Origin: Hymenobacter crusticola
Lineage (GTDB): Bacteria > Bacteroidota > Bacteroidia > Cytophagales > Hymenobacteraceae
Direction: 5' to 3'
Length of the DNA: 64,000 nt
Assembly: GCF_002154225.1 (NCBI RefSeq)
Contig: NZ_MTSE01000001.1
Coordinates: 620,001 to 684,000, forward strand
Numbering within the stretch: position 1 is the first letter of the stretch; the number at the start of each line of letters is the position of its first letter. Positions 9,701 through 18,775 of this stretch are shown in pieces. The notes beneath the pieces are model-generated. The model worked only from the letters and a program-made list of their open reading frames with translations. It ran no database searches and was not told the origin of the DNA. Both the position numbers and the translations under genes were made by a program.

Positions 9701-12106
9701 ATGCTCAAAACAAAGAATAACAATACCCCGCGGCGTTCTGGAAAGCAGTGGCTGGGCCTAGGGCTAGCTAGTTTAGCGTTGGCAGGCTGCAGCGGCACTA
9801 AGTTTATTCCCGACGATGCCAAGCTCTATACGGGCAGCACCGTTAAGGTCAAGTCGCAGTTCCCGATCAAGAACGAATCGGAGCTGACCACCACGCTGGA
9901 AGCCGTTATTGCACCCAAGCCGAACACTTCTATTCTGGGCATGCGGCCCAAGCTTTACTTCTGGCACATGGGCGTGGGCAAAACCAAAGGCCTAGGTCAT
10001 TGGCTGGCCGACAAGTATGGCGAAGAACCCGTGTTGCTGAGCAAGGTCGACACCAACAACGTGAAGAGCCTGATGGTGAACCGCTTGAACAACAACGGTT
10101 ACTTTCACCCCACCGTCAGCAGCAAGGTGCAGGTAAAGGACAAAACGGCGTCGGTCGACTACACGGCTACCATCAACAAGCCGTACGTGATCAAGGAAAT
10201 TCATTTCCCGGAGCCCACTTCGCTCGTCAACCGCGCCATCAAGTCTACCGAGGCAGGCTCCCTGCTGAAAGTTGGTGACCCGTACACGCTGCAAACCTTC
10301 GTGAACGAGCGGGTGCGCATTGATGGCGTTCTGAAAAACCAGGGGTACTACTACTTCTCGCCCGATATGATTCTGTTCCAGGTGGATAGCACCCTGGACA
10401 ATCAGGCCAACGTGTACCTCAAGATCAAGGACAACACGCCCGCCCAAGCGACCAAGCCTTACATTCTGGACCGCGTATCGCTGAACACCGACTATTCGCT
10501 GTCTGACACGGCCGCTCGGGGCCGCCAGCCAATTCTGTACCGGGGCTACCGCTACTACCCCGACGAGTCGGTGTTTAAGGCTAAAGCCATCACCAACGCC
10601 GTTTTCCTATACCCCGATAGCCTGTACCGCCGCCGCCGCTCCGACCAAACGCTGAGCCGTTTGATGAGCCTAGGTACGTTCAAGTTCGTGGATGTACGCT
10701 TCCGGCCCGCCCGGGGTGCTACCGATTCGGCCGGCTACGGGCGCCTGAACGCCTTCGTGCGCATGACCCAGGTGCCGAAAAAGTCGTTGCGGGCGGAGTT
10801 GCAGATGAACACTTCCAACATCTTCACGGGGCCTAGCTTTGTGGTGCAGTACCGCAACCGTTCGGCGCTGCGCGGAGCCGAGCAGCTGCTGATCAACGCC
10901 AACGCGGCTTTCGAAACGGGCCGGGGGGCGCTATCCGGGGTGACGTCTACGCAGTATGGCATCGACGGGCAACTGCTGGTGCCGCGCCTCATCACGCCGC
11001 CCTTCGATATTCGCCTTACCAACTCTGACTTCCAGCCACGCACCTTCTTCAACGCGGGCTTCAAGTATGTGCTGCGCACCGATTTCTTTCAGCAGACGGT
11101 GTACAACCTAGGGTATGGCTACAGCTGGAAAACCAAGATCACCAACGAGCAGCAACTCCAACCCATTGACTTACAGTATGCTCGCCTTTCTACGGAGCCA
11201 CGCTTCGACGTAATTTTGGCGGAGCGGCCTTTCCTGGAAAACAGTTTCCGTCAGCAGTTTATCCTAGGTAGCAGCTACCGCTACACCTACAACCAGCAAG
11301 TGCTGGAGCAGCGCCGCAACCAGGTTTACTTCAGCGGCGGCGTAGAGCTGTCGGGTAACCTAGCATATCTGCTGCAAAACCTAGGTGGCGCGACCAAAAC
11401 GCCGACGGCCGATGGTCGTAGTGCTTTTGCCTTGTTTGGGCAGCAGTACTCGCAGTACTCGAAGCTCGATCTGGAATTTCGCAACTACTACCGTACTTCC
11501 TCGAACTCGTCTAGCGGCAACAAGATTGCAACTCGCTTGCTGATTGGTGCTGGCTTGCCGTACCTGAATTCCAACGTGATGCCTTACTTGCGGCAATACG
11601 GCATTGGTGGGCCCAACAGCGTGCGCGCCTTCAACGCGCGCGGCATCGGCCCTGGTACCTACCGCTCGACGGATGCTGACCGCAAAAACAACAACAGCTA
11701 CTACGACCAAGTGGGCGACCTTCGCTTGGAAGCCAACGTGGAGTATCGCCAGGACCTCTTTCCTTACGTGAAAGGCGCGTTGTTCGTGGATGCAGGCAAC
11801 GTTTGGCTGATGAACAAAGACCCTAGCCGCGTCACCTACACCGTGAGCGAAAATGGCCAAGCCGTTCCGGACGGCAAAAATGGTCAGTTTCAAATCAATA
11901 GCTTCCTCAAAGAGCTAGCCGTGGGGGCTGGCGCCGGTATTCGCATCGACGTACAGTTCTTCGTCATTCGTCTGGATGCCGCTTACCCGCTGGTGTATCC
12001 TTACGACAGCTCGACGACGTATACCGTCGGCAACGACACGTATTCTAAAGGCGATACCGGCTATAAGGCCGTTAAACTGAACGTTGCTATCGGCTATCCT
12101 TTCTAA
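9701..12106 (+). CDS. tamL: Omp85 family outer-membrane assembly lipoprotein (TamL-like)
   Basis: Beta-barrel protein of the BamA/TamA superfamily, the outer-membrane partner expected for the TamB encoded just upstream. I chose the ATG at 9701 because it yields a basic n-region, a hydrophobic stretch and a lipobox (LALAGC, Cys about residue 30). In-frame starts at 9566 and 9608 would bury this signal 32-45 residues deeper. POTRA-like modules follow at about residues 35-330. The barrel occupies the C-terminal half, with GIGGPNSVRAFNARGIGPG matching the Omp85 substrate-barrel motif region and a final aromatic (VAIGYPF). Lipidated TamA variants called TamL are known in Bacteroidota; the lipid anchor here is read from the lipobox. 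A strong terminator follows the stop. Confidence 0.9.
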   Translation: MLKTKNNNTPRRSGKQWLGLGLASLALAGCSGTKFIPDDAKLYTGSTVKVKSQFPIKNESELTTTLEAVIAPKPNTSILGMRPKLYFWHMGVGKTKGLGHWLADKYGEEPVLLSKVDTNNVKSLMVNRLNNNGYFHPTVSSKVQVKDKTASVDYTATINKPYVIKEIHFPEPTSLVNRAIKSTEAGSLLKVGDPYTLQTFVNERVRIDGVLKNQGYYYFSPDMILFQVDSTLDNQANVYLKIKDNTPAQATKPYILDRVSLNTDYSLSDTAARGRQPILYRGYRYYPDESVFKAKAITNAVFLYPDSLYRRRRSDQTLSRLMSLGTFKFVDVRFRPARGATDSAGYGRLNAFVRMTQVPKKSLRAELQMNTSNIFTGPSFVVQYRNRSALRGAEQLLINANAAFETGRGALSGVTSTQYGIDGQLLVPRLITPPFDIRLTNSDFQPRTFFNAGFKYVLRTDFFQQTVYNLGYGYSWKTKITNEQQLQPIDLQYARLSTEPRFDVILAERPFLENSFRQQFILGSSYRYTYNQQVLEQRRNQVYFSGGVELSGNLAYLLQNLGGATKTPTADGRSAFALFGQQYSQYSKLDLEFRNYYRTSSNSSSGNKIATRLLIGAGLPYLNSNVMPYLRQYGIGGPNSVRAFNARGIGPGTYRSTDADRKNNNSYYDQVGDLRLEANVEYRQDLFPYVKGALFVDAGNVWLMNKDPSRVTYTVSENGQAVPDGKNGQFQINSFLKELAVGAGAGIRIDVQFFVIRLDAAYPLVYPYDSSTTYTVGNDTYSKGDTGYKAVKLNVAIGYPF

Positions 12107-12128
12107 AATTGAGCAATTTTTAAACGCA

Positions 12129-12164
12129 AAAAGCCCTTCTCACCTAGCTGTGAGAAGGGCTTTT
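12129..12164. terminator. Bidirectional Rho-independent terminator
   Basis: A perfect 15-bp stem (AAAAGCCCTTCTCAC paired with its complement, 12129-12143 and 12150-12164) encloses a 6-nt CTAGCT loop and has A and T runs on its flanks. It lies between the convergent Omp85 and YceI genes and can stop transcription from both sides. Confidence 0.9.
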
Positions 12165-12184
12165 CGTTTTTAACACAGGCTCCG

Positions 12185-12853
12185 CTATTTATTGCTGGCT
12201 ACGGACGTGGGCTGCTTGGCTATCACGTTGAAGGTCATCATGAAGTCGTTATCAATCACCTTGTCGCCTAGGTTTTCGAAGAACGACTTCGAGCGAAATT
12301 TGATGTCGTACTTAGTGCGGTCGACGGTGGCGGTACCGCTGGCGGCAGCTAGGCCATTTTTCACGCCTACCTTGGCCGGGAAAGTGATGCTGTTGGTGAT
12401 GCCCTTGATGGTTAGGTCACCGGTCACGGTCATGTTATCGGCATCGGCGGCAGCCCCTTTGATGGGCGCCAAGCTCGTGATTTTGAAGGTAGCCGTGGGG
12501 TTCTTCTCTACGCTGAAAAAATCTTCGGACTTGAGGTGACCCACGAGTTTGCCGTTGCCGCCGGCATCCTTGATGTCCTCATCCTTTAGGGTCGTCATGT
12601 CGACCACGAACGTGCCGCCGGTCACTTGGTTGCCCTTTACCAGCACCTCCCCTTCCTTGAAATCAACGGTGCCATTGTGTTGGCCGGTTACCTTCTTGCC
12701 CACCCAACCTAGAGTGCTGAGCTGGGGTTCTAGCTTATAGGTAGCCGTCGTTGTGGCGGCGCTAGTCGAGGCTTTCTTGGCCGTCGTTTTTTGGGCAACT
12801 GCCGGCGTAGCGAGGAGTGCACCGGCTAAGAGAACTGGTAGAAGAGCTTTCAT
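12185..12853 (-). CDS. YceI-like domain periplasmic protein
   Basis: 222-aa exported protein of the YceI family, lipocalin-like barrels that bind isoprenoid or other amphipathic molecules. A signal peptide covers residues 1-20 (LLPVLLAGALLATPAVAQ). The YceI domain starts at about residue 38 with YKLEPQLSTLGWVGKKVTGQ and contains the conserved pieces GTVDFKEGEV, HLKSEDFFSVEKNPTATFKI, VTGDLTIKGIT and DRTKYDIKFRSKSFFENLGD. The ligand cannot be read from sequence. It shares a bidirectional terminator with the Omp85 gene and is a single-gene unit; the next gene upstream on the same strand begins 146 bp away. Confidence 0.93.
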   Translation of the reverse strand: MKALLPVLLAGALLATPAVAQKTTAKKASTSAATTTATYKLEPQLSTLGWVGKKVTGQHNGTVDFKEGEVLVKGNQVTGGTFVVDMTTLKDEDIKDAGGNGKLVGHLKSEDFFSVEKNPTATFKITSLAPIKGAAADADNMTVTGDLTIKGITNSITFPAKVGVKNGLAAASGTATVDRTKYDIKFRSKSFFENLGDKVIDNDFMMTFNVIAKQPTSVASNK

Positions 12854-12999
12854 GGGTTCAATAAAGTTGGAAGTGACCTTGTAAAGAGACGTTACGCTTG
12901 ATTGTCAGCTGCTTCAAGGTATCATTATTTTCGAAAAAGAATGTAGCAACCTTTATGGCCGTCGCACGAAGATCTGTTTCGCGCGACGGCTCTACCGCT

Positions 13000-14166
13000 T
13001 CAAAACGTACCTAGTACCTGCTCCGTCAGCTCACATTGACGGTGGTGCGAATAAGTGGCTACCGCTGCCTGCTGCGCTTGCTGGCCTAGCTGCTGGGCTA
13101 GCGCAGGAGCGTGCAGCAGGCGCTCAATGGCCGCGTCGAAAGCAGCTACATCCCGCAGCGGAAACAGCAGGCCCGTACGACCATCCGCCACAATTTCGAG
13201 GGTACCGCCCGCCGCTGACGCCACCACCGGCAGTCCGGAGGCCATTGCTTCGATGGTCACCATGCCGTAGGTTTCGTTTGTAGAAGCGGTGATGGAAATA
13301 TCGAGGGCGCGGTAGGCCACTTCGGGGTGCAAGGTGAAGGCGCGCACGTGCACTACTGCTTCCAAACCTAGCTCCTGCACCCGCGCCAGCAAAGCTTCGC
13401 GGTACGAGTTGTCTTTGTTGCGGGTAGGTTCGCCTACTAGCAGCAGATGGAGGCGCGGGTGGCGCTGGCGCAACCTAGCTACTGCTTCCACCACAAAATC
13501 CTGCCCCTTATCTACGTCGAAGCGGCCCACTAACCCTAACAGCACCGTAACAGGCGGCAATGCGAGGTCTAGCTGCGCCCGTGCCTGCGCCTGCGTCAGT
13601 GTCGCATCCACAAACTTACCTAACTCAATGCCGAGCGGCACCACGTGCAGGCGTTCGGCGGGCAGGCGGGTTTTGGCAAGTACCTCCCGCGCCAAACCCG
13701 GTAAGGGCGACAGCCACGCATCGAGCGCACGGTAGCGCAGCGTATGAATCAGGCCGCGCTTCGCCAGCCCAAGCTGCATGTGCTGTTGGTACACCACGCG
13801 CACCCTAGGAAGAAAGAGCGTTTTGCAGAGCACCGCCATACCTAGGTCGCCGTTGCGGCTGACGATTAGCGCGCGGGTATCAAAGCGGCCCAAGATGCGA
13901 GCCAGCCGCTTGGCGGCAGGCACGTCGGCTGCTTTCCACCTATTTTCGAGCAGCGCCACCGGCAGTTGCAACTCCGCCGCTCGGCTGGCTATGGGCGAAT
14001 CGGGTAGCGTAATCAGCTGCACCGGCCACCCACGCTGTTGCATCCAGTGGGCAAAGCGCACCGTGTTTAGCTCTAGCCCGCCCCAGCTGCGGGACAAGCA
14101 CAGCAACGACAAAGGAAATGTGCCGCTCGCGGCGGCATTGTCTTCGGTAGCGGTAGCAACGTTCAC
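13000..14166 (-). CDS. Glycosyltransferase family 4 protein
   Basis: 388-aa cytosolic GT-B glycosyltransferase with no membrane segment. Residues about 18-175 form the N-terminal acceptor domain (LCLSRSWGGLELNTVRFAHW carries the usual glycine loop). The C-terminal donor domain begins at VLLGLVGRFDVDKGQDFVVE (about 205), followed by LHLLLVGEPTR and the GT4 E-x7-E motif in ETYGMVTIEAMASGLPVVAS. Retaining transfer from a nucleotide-sugar or phospho-sugar is expected for the family; the acceptor is unknown because no other polysaccharide gene is adjacent. It may work on lipopolysaccharide or an exopolymer. Confidence 0.88.
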   Translation of the reverse strand: MNVATATEDNAAASGTFPLSLLCLSRSWGGLELNTVRFAHWMQQRGWPVQLITLPDSPIASRAAELQLPVALLENRWKAADVPAAKRLARILGRFDTRALIVSRNGDLGMAVLCKTLFLPRVRVVYQQHMQLGLAKRGLIHTLRYRALDAWLSPLPGLAREVLAKTRLPAERLHVVPLGIELGKFVDATLTQAQARAQLDLALPPVTVLLGLVGRFDVDKGQDFVVEAVARLRQRHPRLHLLLVGEPTRNKDNSYREALLARVQELGLEAVVHVRAFTLHPEVAYRALDISITASTNETYGMVTIEAMASGLPVVASAAGGTLEIVADGRTGLLFPLRDVAAFDAAIERLLHAPALAQQLGQQAQQAAVATYSHHRQCELTEQVLGTF

Positions 14167-14402
14167 GCCGCGAAGATAACCGCTAGCTTGAAGGGACAGA
14201 CAGCACTTGTTCGCTTCCTAATTATTATGCTCTTTCAGTGTGCAGGTGCTTGCCTCGTGGCACTCCTACGATCATGGCCGGCGTCTGCTCTACAAAGAAG
14301 CTATACCAAAATCCAACTTTGTGAAAATGCATCTCCCCTTCTGGAACGCTGGTTATTACGGCATTGCGTTTTCCAAGTAAGCGCTGAGCTAGCCTTCTAA
14401 GC

Positions 14403-14436
14403 AAAAAGCCCTGCCGTATAAACGGCAGGGCTTTTT
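14403..14436 (-). terminator. Rho-independent terminator after the YdeP-type gene
   Basis: A perfect 15-bp inverted repeat (AAAAAGCCCTGCCGT, 14403-14417, against 14422-14436) has a 4-nt loop and T-runs on both sides. It lies just past the stop of the minus-strand oxidoreductase gene at 14458. Confidence 0.88.
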
Positions 14437-14457
14437 GTATTAAGCGCTATCAGCAAC

Positions 14458-17013
14458 CTAGGCTGGCACCGCTATGCGTTCTGCTTTGGTAGCGCCTTCC
14501 GGTAGCATCTCCGCTACAGCTTCCACCGTCACAACCACCCACTTCGAGGTAGGCTGGTTGCTCACGTCGGCAACGCTGGCTACGGGCACTAGCACGTTCA
14601 TCTCGGGGTAATAGGCGCCGCAGTTGCCTTTTGGCGTGTCGTAGGGAATGGCCACGAACCGCTCAGCCATACGTTTTTGCCCCTCAAAGTGGCTCGTGAT
14701 GTTTACCAGCTGCCGCTCCTTAATGCCGCGCTCCTTCATGTCGCGCGGGTTCATGAAGATCACGCGCCGCTCGCCATACACGCCGCGGTAGCGGTCGTTG
14801 TAGTCGTACACAGTGGTATTGAATTGGTCGTGGCTGCGCAAGCTGAACAGCACCAGTTGGCCGGGCTCTAGCGTGTGCTTCTTCATTTCCGTCACCGTGA
14901 AGTTAGCCTTAGCGTTGTCGGTGGTAAACTTCCGTTCGCGCGGACCATTAGGCAAGTAGAAGCCGCCGGGATGGCGCACCTTCTCATTGAATTTCTCGAA
15001 GCCCGGAATCGTGCGCTCGATGTGGTTGCGGATCACGTCGTAGTTCTCCGTCATGGCTACCCAGTCGGTTTTCGTCCGTCCTTCTAAGGTCGTGAGTGCA
15101 ATGCCACACACAATAGCCGTTTCGCTAAGCATTTCACCGTCTAGCGGCTTGAGAATGCCTTTCGACATGCTCACCACGCCCATCGAGTTTTCGCAGGTCA
15201 CGAACTGTTGACCAGTTTTCTGATTATCAACCTCCGAGCGCACTAGGCAGGGCAGTAACAGTGAGGTTTCGCCCGTAACGAGGTGGCCGCGGTTGAGTTT
15301 CGGCGCAATGAATACTGTAAGGCGCTGCTTGCGCATGCCTTCGGCAATAAATTCCGTATCCGGCATGGCCGATAGGAAGTTGCCGCCAAAGCTCACAAAT
15401 ACCTTAATACGGCTGTCGTACATAGCTTTAGCCGTCTCCACGGAATCGAGGCCATGCTCGCGGGGGGGCGCGAAGTCGAACTCGTTTTCTAGCGCATCGA
15501 GGAACTGAGGGCTAGGTCGCTCCCAAATACCCATCGTCCGGTCGCCCTGCACGTTGGAGTGGCCGCGCACCGGGCACAAGCCCGCACCCGGAATGCCTAC
15601 GGCACCTTTGATGAGGTGCAGGTTCACGATTTCGCCGATGCTGTACACAGCATTCTTCTGCTGGGTAAGGCCCATGGCCCAGCAGGTAATGATCTTTTTC
15701 TTATTGGCGATGATGTTGGCCGCATCCAGCAGTTGCTGGCGCGGAATGCCGCTCATCTCTTCAATATCTTCCCAGCTCGTGTTGAGTATCTCTTCTTTAA
15801 ACTCATCAAAGTGAGCCGTATACTCCTTGATGAAGTCGTGGTCGATAACTTGACCAGGGTTGTTTTCTTCGGCCTCAAACAAGTACTTCATGATGCCGCG
15901 CAGCACGGCCATGTCGCCATTCACCCGCACTTGCAGCCACAAATCGGTGATTTGGGTACCGTCGCCTACTAGCGCACCGATGGCGCGCAGCGGGTTCATG
16001 AAGTCTTGTGGGTTCTTAAAGTGATTCAAGCCCGCTTCCATCAACGGGTTCACGGCAATGATCTTCGCACCGTTGCGCTTGGCTTTCTGCAAGGCCGTGA
16101 GCATGCGCGGGTGGTTCGTGCCGGGGTTCTGCCCCATGATGAGAATGACTTCGGCTTCGTAGAAGTCATTGAGCGTCACGGAGCCTTTACCTAGGCCAGT
16201 GGTGTTGGTCAGGGCCGCGCCGCTGCTCTCGTGGCACATGTTGGAGCAGTCGGGCAAGTTGTTGGTGCCAAACTCCCGCACGAACAGCTGGTAGGCATAT
16301 GCCGGCTCGTTGGGCACTTTGCCTGAAGTATAGAATGCCGCTTCGTCGGGTGATTTCAGCGCGTTCAGCTCATCGGCCACAATCCGGAAGGCCTCGGGCC
16401 AGGAAATGGGCGTGTAGTGGGTGGTGCCAGGGCGCAGTACCATCGGGTGCGTAATGCGGCCGGCACTGTTTAGGTCGCGGTCGGTGAAGCGCGAGAGGTC
16501 GGCTACGCTATGTTGCGCGAAGAAGTCGGGGCCAATGGTGCGGTGGTCGGTGTCGGAAGCCGTTGCCTTAGCACCATTCTCGCAGAACTCCGCTACAGAA
16601 CGGTGGTCATCGGGGTCGGGCCAAGCGCAGCTAGAGCAGTCAAAACCGTCTTTCTGGTTGAGCTTCACCAGCGCGTGAGAGCCACGCACCAAGCCAGCCT
16701 CGCCCCACGAATATTGCATGGATTTTAGCACCGCTTCCACCCCAGCGGCCGTCTTGAACGGCTTGCCTAGCTTCAGACCAGTGAATTCTTCGGGCGGCTG
16801 GGCAAGCACGGGGTATTTGTGCTTAGCTCCTAGGGTGTCGGGCGCTTCCATGATGCGTTTGTCGGCGTCGGCTTTGCCGCCGTTGTCGTAGTGGTCGTTG
16901 GTGGGTGCCGCGCCCTGGTCGGGGCGCTGTCCGCTCACGGGCACGTTGTTCGTGACGGTCTGCTCGGACGTTTTACCGCTTTTATCGGGCTCTTGGGCAG
17001 GAGACTTTTCCAT
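14458..17013 (-). CDS. FdhF/YdeP family molybdopterin oxidoreductase
   Basis: 851-aa bis-molybdopterin-guanine-dinucleotide oxidoreductase, related to formate dehydrogenase H but of the YdeP branch. The first 60 residues are hydrophilic and low-complexity with no Tat signal, suggesting a cytosolic enzyme. A CxxC (DGFDCSSCAWPDPD) lies near residue 125 where FdhF carries its Fe-S ligands. MCHESSGAAL aligns with the FdhF region that holds selenocysteine, with Cys as the likely molybdenum ligand. Cofactor-domain motifs include LIMGQNPGTNHPRML, GHSNVQGDRTMGI and, near the C-terminus, LFSLRSHDQFNTTVYDYNDR. The substrate of YdeP proteins is not established; formate is possible. The downstream small gene and fdhD on the same strand support a shared assembly pathway. 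Confidence 0.9.
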   Translation of the reverse strand: MEKSPAQEPDKSGKTSEQTVTNNVPVSGQRPDQGAAPTNDHYDNGGKADADKRIMEAPDTLGAKHKYPVLAQPPEEFTGLKLGKPFKTAAGVEAVLKSMQYSWGEAGLVRGSHALVKLNQKDGFDCSSCAWPDPDDHRSVAEFCENGAKATASDTDHRTIGPDFFAQHSVADLSRFTDRDLNSAGRITHPMVLRPGTTHYTPISWPEAFRIVADELNALKSPDEAAFYTSGKVPNEPAYAYQLFVREFGTNNLPDCSNMCHESSGAALTNTTGLGKGSVTLNDFYEAEVILIMGQNPGTNHPRMLTALQKAKRNGAKIIAVNPLMEAGLNHFKNPQDFMNPLRAIGALVGDGTQITDLWLQVRVNGDMAVLRGIMKYLFEAEENNPGQVIDHDFIKEYTAHFDEFKEEILNTSWEDIEEMSGIPRQQLLDAANIIANKKKIITCWAMGLTQQKNAVYSIGEIVNLHLIKGAVGIPGAGLCPVRGHSNVQGDRTMGIWERPSPQFLDALENEFDFAPPREHGLDSVETAKAMYDSRIKVFVSFGGNFLSAMPDTEFIAEGMRKQRLTVFIAPKLNRGHLVTGETSLLLPCLVRSEVDNQKTGQQFVTCENSMGVVSMSKGILKPLDGEMLSETAIVCGIALTTLEGRTKTDWVAMTENYDVIRNHIERTIPGFEKFNEKVRHPGGFYLPNGPRERKFTTDNAKANFTVTEMKKHTLEPGQLVLFSLRSHDQFNTTVYDYNDRYRGVYGERRVIFMNPRDMKERGIKERQLVNITSHFEGQKRMAERFVAIPYDTPKGNCGAYYPEMNVLVPVASVADVSNQPTSKWVVVTVEAVAEMLPEGATKAERIAVPA

Positions 17014-17139
17014 TGAATAGCTAGGAGCTAGGGGTTGATTTTGGGAGGGGAGGAAGGGGCAGGGAGCAAGTGATGCACAGATAAAGCGGTGCGCAGCAAA
17101 AAGGCAGATGCCTAGGTTTGAAAGTCGAGGCTAGCTTCG

Positions 17140-17472
17140 TTAGTGCTTGCAGTCAAGGTCTTTCTCTACCAGCACGCGCAACTGCTGATCAGCGGTTACG
17201 GGAATAGTGTCCGAAAAACCTAGGCGGTCGGTGCTTACCCATTCGGTGGCTAGCTGACGTGGCACCTGCACGTCGAGGGCACCCACGGCATACACCACCT
17301 TCAGGGCTGTTGCCTCTGGGTTGGGCGAATGTTCCAGGGTATACACCAGTTGGTCGCTGGGCTTAGGGCCTAGCTTCACAGTGACAGAAACGCGGCCTTT
17401 CTCGCCAAACTGCTGTACCTCTTCTTCAGAAAGACGCAAGCGCAGGGTATTATCTTCGATACGGAGCTTCAT
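17140..17472 (-). CDS. Small conserved protein of unknown function in the FdhD/YdeP cluster
   Basis: 110-aa soluble protein without signal peptide or membrane helix. It begins MKLRIEDNTLRLRLSEEEVQ, alternates beta-strand-like segments (VSVTVKLG, QLVYTLEHS, LKVVYAVGALDVQVPRQLA) and ends in a Cys-His pair (DLDCKH). I know similar short proteins beside molybdoenzyme genes in Bacteroidota (DUF7009-like) but cannot name a function. It lies between the YdeP-type oxidoreductase and fdhD with gaps of about 125 and 160 bp, which suggests a part in the same enzyme's maturation or regulation. Confidence 0.75.
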   Translation of the reverse strand: MKLRIEDNTLRLRLSEEEVQQFGEKGRVSVTVKLGPKPSDQLVYTLEHSPNPEATALKVVYAVGALDVQVPRQLATEWVSTDRLGFSDTIPVTADQQLRVLVEKDLDCKH

Positions 17473-17630
17473 GATACAAAGGAGCTAGAAGCCGGGAGTT
17501 AGACCTGAGGAGCTTAAAGCGAAGGGGTGGATATGCAAGTAAGAGTTACGTACAACAGAAGCAAAGGGTATAGAATAGCAGCGGGAAAGATGCTCCTATA
17601 TCCTAGCTTCCCGTTCATAATTTTTGGTCT

Positions 17631-18506
17631 CTAGCTGCCAGCGCCTGTTATCCGCCACGCGCCCGAGTAGACGTTGTAGCGCTGCTGGCGCACAAACCCC
17701 AACAGCGTCATGCCGAAGCCGGCGGCGGCCTGTACCGCCAAGCTGCTCGGAGCGCCCACGGCGGCCATTACTGGGATGCCCGCTACGGCGGCTTTCTGCA
17801 CCAACTCAAAGCTAGCCCGGCCACTCACCAGCAGAATGCTATTGTGCAAAGGCAGCCACTCTTGCAGCAGCGCCGCCCCTATCACTTTATCCAACGCATT
17901 GTGCCGCCCTACGTCTTCGCGCAAGAGCAACAGCTCGCCAGTAGGCGAAAACAGCGCTGCCGCGTGCAAGCCGCCAGTTTGCTCAAACAGTTCCTGCGCC
18001 GCCCGCTGCCGAGCCGGCAGCTCATGAATCAGCTCAGCCGCTACGAAGGGGCCATCGGTTGGGAGTACGGGGCACGAGGCCGCCTGCACCGCGTCGATGC
18101 TGGTTTTGCCACACACACCGCAGCTTGAGGAAGTGTAAAAATGGCGCTCCAGCCGCGGCATCGACACCTCCACCGACGAGGCTAGCTCGGCACGCACCAC
18201 GTTCTCGCGCTCTTCGGGCTTCTCCACGTCGGGGCAGTAGATAACCCCAGTCAGATCCTGCCGCCGCTGAATGATACCCTCGGTGAGCAAGAAGCCCGCC
18301 GCCAGCTCAAAATCGTGACCGGGCGTGCGCATGGTTACTGAAAGCGTGCGGTGCTCACGCTGCCCAGCCGGCCCAAAGCCCAGCCGAATTTCCAGCGGCT
18401 CCTCGGCCGCCACCAGGTCTGATTCGGTTATGACCTGACCGCCGGCCACGCGCTGCACCGTTGCATAATCATAGCTGGCAGCAGGCAAAAAAACGGGAGA
18501 AGCCAT
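17631..18506 (-). CDS. fdhD: Formate dehydrogenase accessory sulfurtransferase FdhD
   Basis: 291-aa FdhD, the sulfurtransferase that passes sulfur from a cysteine desulfurase to the molybdenum cofactor of formate-dehydrogenase-like enzymes. The catalytic CxxC sits in SSSCGVCGKTSIDAV (about residue 135). Other family motifs are TMRTPGHDFELAAGFLLTEG, FEQTGGLHAAALF and LLLREDVGRHNALDKVIGAA, then SILLVSGRASFELVQKAAVA. Length and order are normal for the family. It lies at the 5' end of the minus-strand cluster with the small unknown and the YdeP-type oxidoreductase, its probable client. Confidence 0.95.
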   Translation of the reverse strand: MASPVFLPAASYDYATVQRVAGGQVITESDLVAAEEPLEIRLGFGPAGQREHRTLSVTMRTPGHDFELAAGFLLTEGIIQRRQDLTGVIYCPDVEKPEERENVVRAELASSVEVSMPRLERHFYTSSSCGVCGKTSIDAVQAASCPVLPTDGPFVAAELIHELPARQRAAQELFEQTGGLHAAALFSPTGELLLLREDVGRHNALDKVIGAALLQEWLPLHNSILLVSGRASFELVQKAAVAGIPVMAAVGAPSSLAVQAAAGFGMTLLGFVRQQRYNVYSGAWRITGAGS

Positions 18507-18570
18507 TTCTCAGAGTGTTGAGTGTTGAATCTTTGAGTAGTGGGCCGGCGGCTACCGATCTGGAGCGCAA

Positions 18571-18600
18571 AGCTTCCGCCTCGCGCATCGTTGAACGAAC
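18571..18600 (+). repeat. Dispersed intergenic repeat (CGCGYATCGTTGA type)
   Basis: This 30-bp stretch contains CTTCCGCCTCGCGCATCGTT, which reappears in part at 55038-55051 (GCGCATCGTTGAAC) and, on the minus strand with a few changes, at 58659-58685. A short inverted pair, GTAGTGGG (18537-18544) and CCCACTAC (18601-18608), brackets the copy here. It lies between the divergent fdhD and MoeB-like genes. Confidence 0.5.
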
Positions 18601-18775
18601 CCCACTACATCTTTCTGTCGTTCGCGTTGGTATAATCTAACCTTATAAGTCAGAAGTAAGTTTTACAAGGCGACGACACACGTGTCAAGAACTATAAGTC
18701 GTGGCAAGGCTAGCTGAGTGCTTAAGCTGAGCCATTAGTCCAGCGCATACCCTTCAACCATTAACCTTATACCAG

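Noticed and set aside
14188..14400. 70-codon plus-strand frame
   Set aside because: No family resemblance, odd composition, and it runs up to a terminator that serves the minus-strand oxidoreductase gene.
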